A DNA stretch of 64,000 nt from an uncultured Trueperaceae bacterium (lineage in GTDB: Bacteria > Deinococcota > Deinococci > Deinococcales > Trueperaceae): positions 248,001-312,000 of the forward strand of contig CALMXZ010000011.1 of NCBI GenBank assembly GCA_937873495.1, in the 5' to 3' direction. Under the pieces are notes generated by a model that was given only the letters and a program-made list of their open reading frames with translations, did not search any database and had not been told where the DNA came from. The position numbers and the translations under genes were made by a program. Positions 34,624 through 46,041 of the stretch are shown here, in pieces; the stretch's first letter is position 1, and each line of letters opens with the position of its first letter.

Positions 34624-35783
34624 CAACGAGCGAAGCTCTCGACGCCGGCGGAGTCGAGACGCGCCTTGGCCTCGGTAAGTGCGGCCCCCTCGTAAGGACC
34701 GACGAGGAGCTTGAGGAGCGTGCCCTCCGTGCGCTCGGTGACCTGGAAGCCGAGCCCCTGCAGGCGCTCGATCTGCGGCAGGGCGCTCTCCCGGCTGCCG
34801 TAGGCCCCGACCTGGAGGTACCTGGCCGCCGCGGAGGCCGTCGCAGCCGGCGTCGGCGCGGTGGTGGCAGGGGTCGTGGTGGCAGGGGTCGTCGTAGCGG
34901 CGGGCGCCGTGGTGGCCGCCGGGGCCGTGGTGGCCGGTGCGGTCGTGGTGCCGCTCGCGTCCGGTTCGTAGCGGTACACGGTGGCGTCGGCCACGCCGAA
35001 GTTCCCGGCCTTCACGCGGTCGGCCACGGACCGGGCCTGCGCCTCGGTGTCGTACGGGCCGACGAGGACGATCGTGAGGTTGCCCTGCGTGCCGAGCAGC
35101 ACCGGGTAGCCGGCGGCCTGGAACGTGTTGGCGAGACGCTGGGCGTTGTCGGGGTTGCCGAACGCGCCGACGGCCACGCGGTACGAGCTCTCCCCGGCCG
35201 CGGCCGTCGCGGCGGCGTTGGCGGGGGCGGTGCTCTGGGCGGTCTGCGCGGCACCGGTAGTCGTGGCCGGCGGCTGGGCCGCGGCGGTCGTGCTCTGCGA
35301 CGGCGGCGTCGCGGGGGTCGTTGGCGTAGTGGTGGCGGGCTGCGTGCCCTGTCCGCCCGGCGGGAGGACCGCTATGGGCGCGCCGCCCTGGGTGCCCGTC
35401 GCTGCCGGCGGCGTGGTGCCCTGGGTGGCCGCCGCTCCGCCGGTGGCCGGCGTCTCGGTGCCGGTGGCCGGCGTGGCGCCGGACGTCGTGTCGGGCGTGG
35501 TGGTCCCGCCTGGCGTGGTCCCGCCTTCCGTTACGGCGCCTTCGGCACCGGTCTCCGCCAGACCGGCCGTGCCGGTCGGCACGCTCGGCGTTATGGCGCT
35601 GCCCGTCGCTCCGGGCGTCGTGCCCGAGCTCTGGGTCGTGGTGGCTCCACCCGCGTTACGGTTGCCCGGGCCGATCGGGAAGAACGAGCCCCCCGAGATC
35701 AACGTAGCGATGATGCCGGCGATGACGGCCACCAGGGCCACGCCTATCAGGAGATCGGGCCAGTTGCGTCGAAGCCAATCCAT
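34623..35783 (-). CDS. Membrane-anchored SPOR-domain protein
   Basis: This 386-aa bitopic protein has one membrane helix near residues 9-29 (LLIGVALVAVIAGIIATLI). A very long Thr/Pro/Ala/Gly-rich linker follows, then two SPOR domains: one near residues 215-270 (SSYRVAVGAFGNPDNAQRLANTFQAAGYPVLL) and one at the C terminus (RYLQVGAYGSRESALPQIERLQGLGFQV). SPOR domains bind denuded glycan strands at the division septum, so a role in cell division or wall remodelling is likely. ATG 35783 has TACAAT 6 nt upstream. Confidence 0.87.
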   Translation of the reverse strand: MDWLRRNWPDLLIGVALVAVIAGIIATLISGGSFFPIGPGNRNAGGATTTQSSGTTPGATGSAITPSVPTGTAGLAETGAEGAVTEGGTTPGGTTTPDTTSGATPATGTETPATGGAAATQGTTPPAATGTQGGAPIAVLPPGGQGTQPATTTPTTPATPPSQSTTAAAQPPATTTGAAQTAQSTAPANAAATAAAGESSYRVAVGAFGNPDNAQRLANTFQAAGYPVLLGTQGNLTIVLVGPYDTEAQARSVADRVKAGNFGVADATVYRYEPDASGTTTAPATTAPAATTAPAATTTPATTTPATTAPTPAATASAAARYLQVGAYGSRESALPQIERLQGLGFQVTERTEGTLLKLLVGPYEGAALTEAKARLDSAGVESFAR

Positions 35784-35789
35784 AGCGTC

Positions 35790-35795
35790 ATTGTA
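35790..35795 (-). promoter_or_regulatory. -10 box of the SPOR gene (leaderless)
   Basis: TACAAT on the minus strand ends 6 nt before the ATG at 35783. This promoter should also serve rex. Confidence 0.55.
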
Positions 35796-35889
35796 CCTTC
35801 GCTGCGCGGCGCCGTAGCGCCGCATGGAGATCGAACGGGTCGCGGGTGGGCGCCGACCGCCTCACCAGCGCTCCCCTGTCAGGCCGCCC

Positions 35890-37419
35890 TCACAGGTAGC
35901 TGCTGATCGCGGTGCAGGCGGGTTGGTAGCCCTGCTGGCAGGACGAGACCCAGGCGTCGCGGGCGGAGCCGCGCCGGTCTTGGGAGTAGAGCGCCCAACC
36001 GAGGTTGTAGAGGCTCTCGCTGTCGTTCGGGTTCTGGCCGATGAGGAGCTGGTAGACCTTCTCCGCATCCTCGTAACGGCGGGCGGCGAGGTAGCCGGCA
36101 CCGAGGTTGACGCGCGCGACGAGGCTGCTCGGATCGAGCTGCACGGCCCGCTCGAAGTTGCGCACGGCCTGCGTGTAGTCGGCGAGCTGGTAGGCGGCCA
36201 GGCCGTACCAGAGCTGCACCTGAGCGTCGTTGGGGCGCTCCTCTAGCACGGCTTGCAGCTCCACCTGGGCCCCCTGGTAGTCGCCGAGACGGTACATGGC
36301 TCGACCGGCTATGAGCCGCGCGTCGAGCACGAGCTTCGGATCGGAGAGGCGGGCGATGGCCTCGCGGGCGTTGCCGAGGGCCTCGGAGCTGTTGGAGAGC
36401 TGGTCGTGGGCCGTGGCGAGCGCCAGGTAGACCTCCGGCCGGTTGCCGTCGAGGCGCTGCGCGTCCTGGAGGGCCCTGACGGCGTCGCGCGTCTGGCCGC
36501 CCTCGAGGTTCGCGATGCCGAGGTTGTACTGCGCTTCCCATGACGCCGGGTAGACGAGGGCGGCGCGCTCGAAGGAGTCGTGGGCCTGCTCGTCGCGGCC
36601 GAGGCCGCGCTGCAGGGTACCGAGCTTGACGAGCGTGCTCGCCTGGGCCGGCTTGTCCTCCGCCCGCTCCGCCTTCTGGAGTGCGCGCTCGAGCGACCAC
36701 AGGGCGTAGTCGATCTGGCCCTGGGCGACGTAGATGTCCGAGATCAGCGCGCTGACGCGGTAGTCGCTGCTCTGCGCCTCGAGGGCCGTCAGCTCGGGCA
36801 GCGCCTCGAGGCCGCGCCCGGCGCGGTAGAGGGCCTGGCCGCGCCTTAGGACGTACGCGGCGGTGCCGGGCTGGAGTTCGAGGGCGGAGGCGTAAGCCGC
36901 TGCGGCGCCCGACCAGTCCTCGCTCAGCTCCAACTGGGCCGCCAGGCCGAGCTGGGCCTGCACGCGATCGTCGAGGCTTGCTTCGGGCTCGGCTTGCGCG
37001 ATGGCCGCGCGGAACGCCGTCGCCGCTTCGGCCGGGCGCCGCAGGCGCGCGAGCGTGACGGCGCGGTTGAACTGCCCGTCGAAACGTTCAGGGTAGAGGC
37101 GCGTGACCTCGGTGAACTCGAAGAGCGCGGCCTGGTAGTCGCCGCGCGAGAACTCCGCGAGGCCGAGGCCGTAGTGGGCGTCGCCCGACGTGTAGTCGAG
37201 GGCGATGGCCTCCAGGTAGCTCTCTTTGGCGAGGTCGAACTCGCCCTGCCCGTAGTAGGCGTTGCCGAGGGCGACCCAAGCGCTCACGCTGCCGGGTTCG
37301 GCGTTGACCTCCGCACGCAGCTCGGAGACGGACTGCGCCCACGCCGGCGAAAGCAGGAGCAACGCGGCCACTGCGACCAGAGCCGCGCGGCCGCTCCACC
37401 TGCGGGTTCCTCTTTCCAT
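35890..37419 (-). CDS. Secreted TPR-repeat protein
   Basis: The 509-aa protein has a signal peptide (RAALVAVAALLLLSPAWAQ) followed by about a dozen tetratricopeptide repeats, for example AWVALGNAYYGQGEFDLAKESYLEAIALD and SLYNLGWALYSQDRRGSARDAW. It is exported and probably scaffolds an envelope complex. No partner can be named. ATG 37419 is used because GGGAGG sits at the right distance; an in-frame start at 37452 would push the signal sequence inward. Confidence 0.85.
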   Translation of the reverse strand: MERGTRRWSGRAALVAVAALLLLSPAWAQSVSELRAEVNAEPGSVSAWVALGNAYYGQGEFDLAKESYLEAIALDYTSGDAHYGLGLAEFSRGDYQAALFEFTEVTRLYPERFDGQFNRAVTLARLRRPAEAATAFRAAIAQAEPEASLDDRVQAQLGLAAQLELSEDWSGAAAAYASALELQPGTAAYVLRRGQALYRAGRGLEALPELTALEAQSSDYRVSALISDIYVAQGQIDYALWSLERALQKAERAEDKPAQASTLVKLGTLQRGLGRDEQAHDSFERAALVYPASWEAQYNLGIANLEGGQTRDAVRALQDAQRLDGNRPEVYLALATAHDQLSNSSEALGNAREAIARLSDPKLVLDARLIAGRAMYRLGDYQGAQVELQAVLEERPNDAQVQLWYGLAAYQLADYTQAVRNFERAVQLDPSSLVARVNLGAGYLAARRYEDAEKVYQLLIGQNPNDSESLYNLGWALYSQDRRGSARDAWVSSCQQGYQPACTAISSYL

Positions 37420-37572
37420 CCCAGCCTCCCAGGTCGCTAACGTGCGTGCCACGCGTTAGTCAGGGCCAAGCTTATACGGTGCCCCCTTGCGCCCTTGTGA
37501 AATCGTCCACCTGCCCGAGGCGCGAGTAGCGTCCTGCTCGTCAAACGCGTGGCGTCGCGCTCCGCCGTCAGG

Positions 37573-38646
37573 TCACGCCCCGGACAGCACCACGCCGGAG
37601 TCGGCCACGCTCGCGGCCTCGGCGCCCTGGAGGGCGAGCTGGCCGCACGCAGCGCCGGCGTCGCGCCCGCGGCTGAAGCGCACCGACACGCTCACGCCCC
37701 GCGCCTCGAGGCGCCGCTGGAACTGGGCCAGCCGCGGTCGCTGCGTGCCGGTGAAGCCCGAGTCGGTCCACGGGTTGAACGGGATGAGGTTCACGTGGCT
37801 CGTGAGCCCGGTCAGGAGCCCGGCGAGCATGTCGGCCTGCCACGGGTGGTCGTTGACCCCCTCCAGCATCGTGTACTCGATGGTCACACGGCGTGAGATG
37901 GCCTTCTGCCAGTCGTGCATGGCGGCCACGATGTCGTCAACCGAGTTGGCCAGCGCGGTCGGGATGATGCGTTGCCGCGTCTCCTGGTCCGGCGCGTGCA
38001 GGCTGACGGCGAGGACGAGCGGCAAACCCTCGGCCGCGAGCTTCCGCATGCGGCTCGGCAGCCCGACCGTCGACAAGGTTATGCGCCGCGGCGACATGTC
38101 GAGCCCGCCCGGGTCGATGAAGGTCCGGATGGCGCCGACGGCGTTGTCGTAGTTGAGCAGCGCCTCGCCCATGCCCATGAGGACGACGTTGCGGATGTCG
38201 GGCGGCTCGAGGCCCTCCTGGCGCGCCACCTCGACGAGCTGGGCGACGATCTCGCCGCGCGTGAGGTTGCGTCCGAAGCCGAGCGCCCCCGTGGCGCAGA
38301 ACGCGCAGCCGGCCGGGCAGCCGACCATCGAGCTGAGGCAGACGGTCCGCCGGCCGGCGTACGGCATGTAGACGGCCTCAGTCTGCTTGCCGTCGCGCAG
38401 GGTGAAGAGGTAACGCACGGAGCCGTCGTCGGACGGGAAGCGCCTGGAGGCGACGAACGGCCGGGCCCCGTGTTCGGCGGCCAACCACTCGCGCAAGCCC
38501 GTGGGCAGGTCGGTCATCTGCTCGGCGTCCGTCACTCCCCGGCGGTAGAGCCAGTGCGCCACCTGCTTGCGCCGGAAGGCGGGCTCGCCCTCCGGCAAGG
38601 GCAGCGAGGCGAGCTCATGATCGAACAGGGTCGGGGCCAGCGCCAT
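37573..38646 (-). CDS. rlmN: Dual-specificity 23S rRNA/tRNA adenine-C2 methyltransferase RlmN
   Basis: RlmN is a radical-SAM enzyme that methylates A2503 of 23S rRNA and A37 of some tRNAs. The 357-aa protein has the cluster motif [32 protein letters not shown] and SLHAP. The mechanistic C-terminal cysteine is in DAGAACGQL. The N-terminal accessory domain ([15 protein letters not shown]) is present. TAGCGT (complement of 38653-38658) lies 6 nt before the ATG, the leaderless layout. It is divergent from glgC. Confidence 0.95.
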   Translation of the reverse strand: MALAPTLFDHELASLPLPEGEPAFRRKQVAHWLYRRGVTDAEQMTDLPTGLREWLAAEHGARPFVASRRFPSDDGSVRYLFTLRDGKQTEAVYMPYAGRRTVCLSSMVGCPAGCAFCATGALGFGRNLTRGEIVAQLVEVARQEGLEPPDIRNVVLMGMGEALLNYDNAVGAIRTFIDPGGLDMSPRRITLSTVGLPSRMRKLAAEGLPLVLAVSLHAPDQETRQRIIPTALANSVDDIVAAMHDWQKAISRRVTIEYTMLEGVNDHPWQADMLAGLLTGLTSHVNLIPFNPWTDSGFTGTQRPRLAQFQRRLEARGVSVSVRFSRGRDAGAACGQLALQGAEAASVADSGVVLSGA

Positions 38647-38652
38647 GGCGCC

Positions 38653-38658
38653 ACGCTA
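38653..38658 (-). promoter_or_regulatory. -10 box of rlmN (leaderless)
   Basis: TAGCGT on the minus strand ends 6 nt before the ATG at 38646. Confidence 0.5.
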
Positions 38659-38761
38659 CCGCGTCCGCGGGGGCGCTATCATGCTTGGTACATACACGGA
38701 CGATCGGCCGAGCCGATCATGGCAGGACGCCGTGGCCGGGTCTTTGTCTCATGGAGGGCGC

Positions 38762-40015
38762 ATGCTTACCCGCAACGTCAAGGTCATAGGCATGGTGTTG
38801 GCTGGCGGCAAGGGCTCGCGCCTCCACCCGCTAACGCTGCAGCGCACGAAACCCGCCGTGCCGTTCGGCTCCAAGTATCGGATCATAGACTTCGCTCTCA
38901 ACAACATGATCAACTCGGGCGTCTACGGCATGTACATCCTCACGCAGTTCAAGGCCCAGTCCTTGACGGAGCACATCCAACGGCATTGGCGCTTCGGCAC
39001 CTTCCTCGACGACCACTTCATCACCCTCGCCCCCGCGCAGATGTACCTCTACGAGGAACTCGGCGCGGAGTGGTACAGGGGCACGGCCGACGCCATCTAC
39101 CAGAACCTCCACCTCATCGGCAACAACCGGGCCGACCTCGTGGCCATCTTCTCCGGCGATCACATCTACAAGATGGACATCAGCCACATGATCGAGTACC
39201 ACCTAGACAACCAGGCCGACGTGACCATCGCCGCCTACCCGACGCCGGTCGAGGACGGCAAGCGCTTCGGTGTGCTGCAAGTCGACGACGACTGGCGCAT
39301 CACGGAGTTCCAGGAGAAGCCGGACGCGCCGAAGGCCATCCCGGGCCGCCCCACGCACTGCCTGGCCAGCATGGGCAACTACGTCTTCACGGTCTCGACG
39401 CTCATCGAGATGCTCAAGGACGACGTCGGCCGCCGCGACTCCGAGCACGACTTCGGCAAGGACGTGCTGCCCCGCGCCCTGCAGGAGGGCAAGCGGATGT
39501 TCGCGTACGACTTCGCTCGCAACCCCATCCCGGGCCAGAACGGGCCGAACACCTACTGGCGCGACGTCGGCACGCTCGACAGCTACTGGGAAGCCAACAT
39601 GGACCTGGTGGCCGTCAAGCCGGAGTTCGACCTCTACAACGAGGAGTGGCCGCTGCGCACCTCGGCCGAATACTCGGCACCGGCCAAGTTCGTCCACGAG
39701 GAGGAGGGGCGGCGGGGTCAGGCGTTCAACTCGTTGGTCGCGGGGGGCGTGATCATCTCGGGGGCCACCGTGCGGCATAGCGTCGTCTTCCGCCGCGTGC
39801 GCGTCAACTCCTACGCCACCGTCGAGAACTCCGTGCTCTTCGACAACGTCACCGTCGGGCGCCACGCGCGCGTCGTCAACGCCATCCTCGACAAGAACGT
39901 GGTCGTGCCGGACGGCGTGACCGTCGGCGTCGACCCGGAGGAGGACAGGGCGCGGGGCCTGATCGTGACCGAGACGGGCCTCGTGTGCGTGCCGAAGGGG
40001 TACGCGTTCCGCTGA
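38762..40015 (+). CDS. glgC: Glucose-1-phosphate adenylyltransferase
   Basis: GlgC makes ADP-glucose for glycogen synthesis, usually under allosteric control by glycolytic intermediates. The 417-aa protein has the nucleotide loop [43 protein letters not shown] with the metal-binding Asp, ITEFQEKP, and a C-terminal left-handed beta-helix. ATG 38762 has GGAGGG at 38753-38758. Upstream in-frame codons back to 38645 overlap the rlmN promoter and are not conserved. No other glycogen genes are in the window. Confidence 0.95.
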   Translation: MLTRNVKVIGMVLAGGKGSRLHPLTLQRTKPAVPFGSKYRIIDFALNNMINSGVYGMYILTQFKAQSLTEHIQRHWRFGTFLDDHFITLAPAQMYLYEELGAEWYRGTADAIYQNLHLIGNNRADLVAIFSGDHIYKMDISHMIEYHLDNQADVTIAAYPTPVEDGKRFGVLQVDDDWRITEFQEKPDAPKAIPGRPTHCLASMGNYVFTVSTLIEMLKDDVGRRDSEHDFGKDVLPRALQEGKRMFAYDFARNPIPGQNGPNTYWRDVGTLDSYWEANMDLVAVKPEFDLYNEEWPLRTSAEYSAPAKFVHEEEGRRGQAFNSLVAGGVIISGATVRHSVVFRRVRVNSYATVENSVLFDNVTVGRHARVVNAILDKNVVVPDGVTVGVDPEEDRARGLIVTETGLVCVPKGYAFR

Positions 40016-40215
40016 CCCCCGCAGGCGCGCGCCTTCCTAGCGCACGGGGCGCTCGGGCGGAACGTTAAGGTTCCCCTTAGCTAAAGACGCCCCAGTACAG
40101 TGCCGGCTCATGGTCCGGTGCTAGGCTTTACGCATCGGTTCGCGGCACCCACGACCGCCGCTTGCCAGACCAACTGCGTGTGGCCGGAGCGGAGCCCGGG
40201 CCTTGGAGGAATCAG

Positions 40216-42225
<2,010 letters not shown>

Positions 42226-42285
42226 CCGGCGCGAGCGAGCGCCATGCCGACGGGCGGTAGAGCGACGCTGACGGCGGGGGTCTGA

Positions 42286-44118
42286 ATGTCGTTGCTCGAC
42301 GGCAGGTACGAGGTGATAGCGCAACGCGCCCTCGACGCGGGGCGCACGGAGTTCGAGGCGACGGCGCCGGACGGCGCGCCGCTACGCATCGAATGGTTCG
42401 ACCTGAAGCCGGAACGCGAGCCGGAGTTCGAGGCGTACCGGCGCTTGCTGCGGCGCCTCAAGGAGGCCGGGCTGGCGGCCGTCCACGACGTCATCGCCCG
42501 CCCCGGCGCCCACTACGTGGCGTGGGAACGCCCGCCGGTCGACTCGGTCGCGGTGTCAGCCGCCTCCGGCAACGGTGCGGCCTCCGACCTGCGCGAGCTC
42601 ATCGAGCGCGCCGGCTACCCGGTCGAGGCCGCCGACCTGCGCAGGCAGCACGCGCGGCAACCGCGCGTCCTCCTCTACGGGCTCGCGTTCGGCGGGGCAC
42701 GGAAGGCCCAGCCCCCCTCGCACCCTCAGGCCCAGCGCGGCCAGCGCGACGCCGCGGGGCAACCCGACCCGGCCGTGCCCTACGGTCAGACCGGCCAAGC
42801 GGAACCCGACCTGACGCTGCGGGCGCGGCCGCTGCGCCACCAACAGTCCCTCCGCCGGCGTACCGCAGAGCTGGTAGCGCGGCTGCCGGAGCGCGCGCTC
42901 GCCTGGGGCATCGCCGGCGCGTTGACGCTTGTGGCCATCACCCTCACGCTCATCGCCCTGAGAGTGGCCGCCGTCGACGCGTTCGTGAGCGTGCCGGACG
43001 TCGTCGGCGCCGACGCGACCCTCGCGGCCCAGCAGCTCGCGCAGCTCGGGCTGCTGGTCGACGCGACCCCGCTCACGTCCGCCGAGCCCCCAGGCACCGT
43101 TCTCGCCGTCGAGCCGCCCGCCGGCTCCACCCTCAGACCCGGCCGCACTGTCCTCATGCGCTACGCCCTTCCCCCCGGCGAGCTGGCGCCCACCGAGGCC
43201 CCGTCGCTCCTGGGCCTGACCTACCCGGACGAGGCGCGCAGCGTGCTCGAAGCCGCCGGGCTGCGGCTCGGGGAGGCGGCGCGTATCCATGCTCCGAGCC
43301 CGGTCGGAACGGTCCTCGCCCAGGACATCGACGCCGGCGGCCGGGTAGCCAGCGACACGGCCGTGGCGGTCCTCGTGAGCCTCGGTCCTCGGGTCGCGCA
43401 CACCTTCCTCCCCAACCTAGTCGGCCTCGAGCTCGAGGAGGCCAAGGCGCTGGCGAGGCTGGCCGGTATCGGCGACGACCGCATCGCGGTCGACGAGCTG
43501 CTCGCCACGGCCGGGGCTCGCGGCCAGGTGCTCGAGCAGTCCCTCGCACCCTACGTCCCGGTCGCGCGCGACACGGCCGTCCTGCGCCTCGTCGTCCAGG
43601 CCGGCGAGCCGGTCGAGCAGGCGCAGGGCGACGGGGCGCAGGGCACCAGGGCGCAGGGCGCCAGAGCGCCAGACGTGGTCGGTCTGGGGCTGGCCGGCGC
43701 CCGCGCGGTGGCGAGCGGCTGGGACCTGGACGTGCGGGTGATAGGCAACCCCGGCTTGCCGGAAGGGGTCGTCGCGCAGGACCCCGGTCCGGGTGCGCAG
43801 CCGAACGCGACGCGGACCTTGGTGCTCACGGTCAACGCGCACCCGGTCAGGCTCCCAGCGAGCGGCGCGTACGCCGTCGTGCGCGGGTCCGAGCCGCGCA
43901 GCGTCGAGTACGCCTGGGCCATCCAGCCTGGCATCGGCCTGCAGCAGGGCGAGGTGTGGGCAACGGACCTGGCCGGCAACCGCGTGCTCGTGAGCCGCGT
44001 CTCCGTGCGGGGCGGCGAGATCCTCCGCGGTCAGTGGCGTACCACCATGGTCGGTCCGGTCCGGTTCGACCTGCTGCTCGCCGGGGTTCCCTACGGCGAG
44101 TCGTTACTGGTACCATGA
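42286..44118 (+). CDS. Membrane protein with kinase N-lobe-like start and four PASTA domains
   Basis: This 610-aa protein begins like a Hanks-type Ser/Thr kinase (LLDGRYEVIAQRALDAGRTEF...PLRIEWFDL...EAYRRLLRRLKEAGLAAVHDV), but the glycine loop and the ATP-binding Lys (VAxK) are missing and no HRD or DFG motif follows. A Gln/Pro-rich linker, one membrane helix (about 205-228) and four extracellular PASTA repeats come next (the first with PDVVGADATLAAQQLAQLGL). A beta-rich domain ends the protein. PASTA domains bind peptidoglycan or muropeptides. It is likely a wall-sensing or scaffold protein derived from a PASTA kinase that has lost its catalytic part. It lies 60 bp after ftsH on the same strand. 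Confidence 0.8.
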   Translation: MSLLDGRYEVIAQRALDAGRTEFEATAPDGAPLRIEWFDLKPEREPEFEAYRRLLRRLKEAGLAAVHDVIARPGAHYVAWERPPVDSVAVSAASGNGAASDLRELIERAGYPVEAADLRRQHARQPRVLLYGLAFGGARKAQPPSHPQAQRGQRDAAGQPDPAVPYGQTGQAEPDLTLRARPLRHQQSLRRRTAELVARLPERALAWGIAGALTLVAITLTLIALRVAAVDAFVSVPDVVGADATLAAQQLAQLGLLVDATPLTSAEPPGTVLAVEPPAGSTLRPGRTVLMRYALPPGELAPTEAPSLLGLTYPDEARSVLEAAGLRLGEAARIHAPSPVGTVLAQDIDAGGRVASDTAVAVLVSLGPRVAHTFLPNLVGLELEEAKALARLAGIGDDRIAVDELLATAGARGQVLEQSLAPYVPVARDTAVLRLVVQAGEPVEQAQGDGAQGTRAQGARAPDVVGLGLAGARAVASGWDLDVRVIGNPGLPEGVVAQDPGPGAQPNATRTLVLTVNAHPVRLPASGAYAVVRGSEPRSVEYAWAIQPGIGLQQGEVWATDLAGNRVLVSRVSVRGGEILRGQWRTTMVGPVRFDLLLAGVPYGESLLVP

Positions 44119-44127
44119 CCGTTCTAC

Positions 44128-44150
44128 CTGGCGGTTATAGTCGCCGCCAG
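44128..44150 (+). terminator. Small hairpin after the PASTA gene
   Basis: CTGGCGG (44128-44134) and CCGCCAG (44144-44150) form a 7-bp stem 10 nt after the stop codon, followed by CAATTT. Confidence 0.4.
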
Positions 44151-44211
44151 CAATTTCGGCGTCCGCCTATGAATTAGGGCCGGAGCGGGGGCCGAAGACG
44201 AAGCACCTCCA

Positions 44212-44249
44212 CGACGACCGCCTCCGTACCCCAGCGGAGGCGGTCGTCG
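44212..44249. terminator. 15-bp perfect hairpin upstream of the ABC exporter operon
   Basis: CGACGACCGCCTCCG (44212-44226) pairs perfectly with 44235-44249 around the loop TACCCCAG. It lies between the PASTA gene and the exporter genes and probably ends the upstream transcript; it has no T-run. Confidence 0.6.
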
Positions 44250-44277
44250 GCCGCGCGTCAGGGGAGCGAGGAGTCAT

Positions 44278-46041
44278 GTGCTCAAGACCATAAGAGACCT
44301 GCTGCCGTACGTGAGGAGGCACCGCCTCAAGCTCCTGCTCGGCACGGGGCTGATCGTCGTCAACGGCTTCTTCTCGACGTTGACGCCCATCATCCCTGGG
44401 CGGGCCATCGACGAGTTCAGGAACCGGAGCATGACCATGGACCGGCTCTGGCTCTACGCCCTCGCCCTGCTGGGCGTGGCCGTGGTGGCCGGCGTGGCCA
44501 TGGTGCTGGTCAGGCGCATATTCATGTACACGAGCTGGGAAGTCCAGTTCGATGTCAGGCACGCTATCTTCAAGCACTTCACCAAGTTGGACGGCGGCTA
44601 CTTCGACCGCACGCGCGTCGGCGACCTCATGGCCCGCCTCACGGCCGACCTCGGCGCCGTGCGCATGCTGGCCGGCGTGGCCGTCTTCCAGGGCCTCAAC
44701 ACTCTCTTCCTGTTCGCCTTCACCTTCTACCGGATGTTCGACCTGAGCGTGCAGCTCTCCCTCATCACGCTCGCCACGGCCCCGCTCACGTCGCTGGCCT
44801 TCTATCTGATACTGCGCGTCGTCCACCGCCGGTACCAGTACGTGCAGGAGCAGTTCTCCAACGTCTCCGCGATGGCGCAGGAGAACTTCTCCGGCATCCG
44901 GGTAGTCAAGGGCTTCGGCATCGAGGAGCGCGAGATCGGCACCTTCGGCCACCTCAACGACGAGTTCGTGAAGCGCAACATGGCTCTCGTGAGGGTGGAC
45001 GGCCCGCTCTTCCCGATGATGGAGTTCCTCTTTGGGCTCACCATGTCGCTCCTGCTCCTGGTGGGCGGCAGGCTCGTCCTCGGCATAGGCGGCGACCTCA
45101 CCGTCGGCGAGTTCTCGAGCTTCGTCTTCCTCTACGAGGGCATCCAGTGGCCCATGATCTCGCTTGGCTGGATCGGCAGCCTCATGCAGCGTGGCACCAC
45201 GTCGTGGGGCCGCCTCAAGGAGATCCTCACGCAGGTGCCGGAAGTCGCCGACGGCCCGGAGACCGACTACGACCTCCGCACGGTCGGGGGTCGCATCGAG
45301 TTCAAGGACGTGAGCGTCACGTACAACGGCATCAAGGCCCTTGACCGCGTCAGCTTCGTCGTCGAGGAAGGCGAGGCCATCGGCATCACCGGTCGGACGG
45401 GCTCGGGCAAGACCCTGATCGTCAACCTCATCGCCCGCGTCATCGACCCTGACGAGGGCCGGATCCTCATCGACGGCATCGACCACAAGCGCTTCCCCGT
45501 CGAGGTGCTGAGGCGCTTCATCGGTCTGGTGCCCCAGGAACCGTTCCTCTTCTCGGACAGCATCGGGGAGAACATCGCGTACGGTCTGCCCGAGGCCCCC
45601 GCCGAGGTCCTGGCGCCGCGCGTCCTGCGCGCGGCCGAGGTCGCGCAGCTGGCCGGCGACGTCCAGGAGTTCCCCAACGGCTTCGACACGCGTCTCGGCG
45701 AGCGCGGCGTGACGCTCTCCGGCGGCCAGCGCCAGCGCACGGCCATCGCCCGCGCCCTAGTGCGCGAGCCGTCCATCCTGATCTTCGACGACGCCCTCTC
45801 CGCCGTCGACACGCAGACCGAAGCCCGCATCCTCGACGGCCTCGCCGAGGCTCAACGGGGCCGCACGACCGTGATCGTCGCCCACCGCATCAGCGCCTTC
45901 CAGAACGCGCACCGCGTGCTGGTGCTCGAGAACGGCCGGGTGGTCGAAGAGGGCACCCACGACGCGCTCATCGCGCAAGGCGGTTGGTACGCGGACATGG
46001 ACCGTAGACAGCAGCTCGAGTCCGACCTGGAGGTGGCGTGA
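44278..46041 (+). CDS. ABC exporter half-transporter, subunit 1 (degenerate ATPase site)
   Basis: This 587-aa protein fuses six membrane helices to one nucleotide-binding domain. Walker A is GRTGSGKT, the signature is the standard LSGGQRQRTAIARAL, and the H-loop His is in VIVAHRIS. Walker B ends IFDDALSAVD, with Asp where the catalytic Glu should be. With the next gene it forms a heterodimeric exporter of the TmrAB/BmrCD/TM287-288 type, which moves drugs, lipids or peptides outward. It starts with GTG behind GAGGAG, and its stop overlaps the next start (TGATG). Confidence 0.9.
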   Translation: MLKTIRDLLPYVRRHRLKLLLGTGLIVVNGFFSTLTPIIPGRAIDEFRNRSMTMDRLWLYALALLGVAVVAGVAMVLVRRIFMYTSWEVQFDVRHAIFKHFTKLDGGYFDRTRVGDLMARLTADLGAVRMLAGVAVFQGLNTLFLFAFTFYRMFDLSVQLSLITLATAPLTSLAFYLILRVVHRRYQYVQEQFSNVSAMAQENFSGIRVVKGFGIEEREIGTFGHLNDEFVKRNMALVRVDGPLFPMMEFLFGLTMSLLLLVGGRLVLGIGGDLTVGEFSSFVFLYEGIQWPMISLGWIGSLMQRGTTSWGRLKEILTQVPEVADGPETDYDLRTVGGRIEFKDVSVTYNGIKALDRVSFVVEEGEAIGITGRTGSGKTLIVNLIARVIDPDEGRILIDGIDHKRFPVEVLRRFIGLVPQEPFLFSDSIGENIAYGLPEAPAEVLAPRVLRAAEVAQLAGDVQEFPNGFDTRLGERGVTLSGGQRQRTAIARALVREPSILIFDDALSAVDTQTEARILDGLAEAQRGRTTVIVAHRISAFQNAHRVLVLENGRVVEEGTHDALIAQGGWYADMDRRQQLESDLEVA

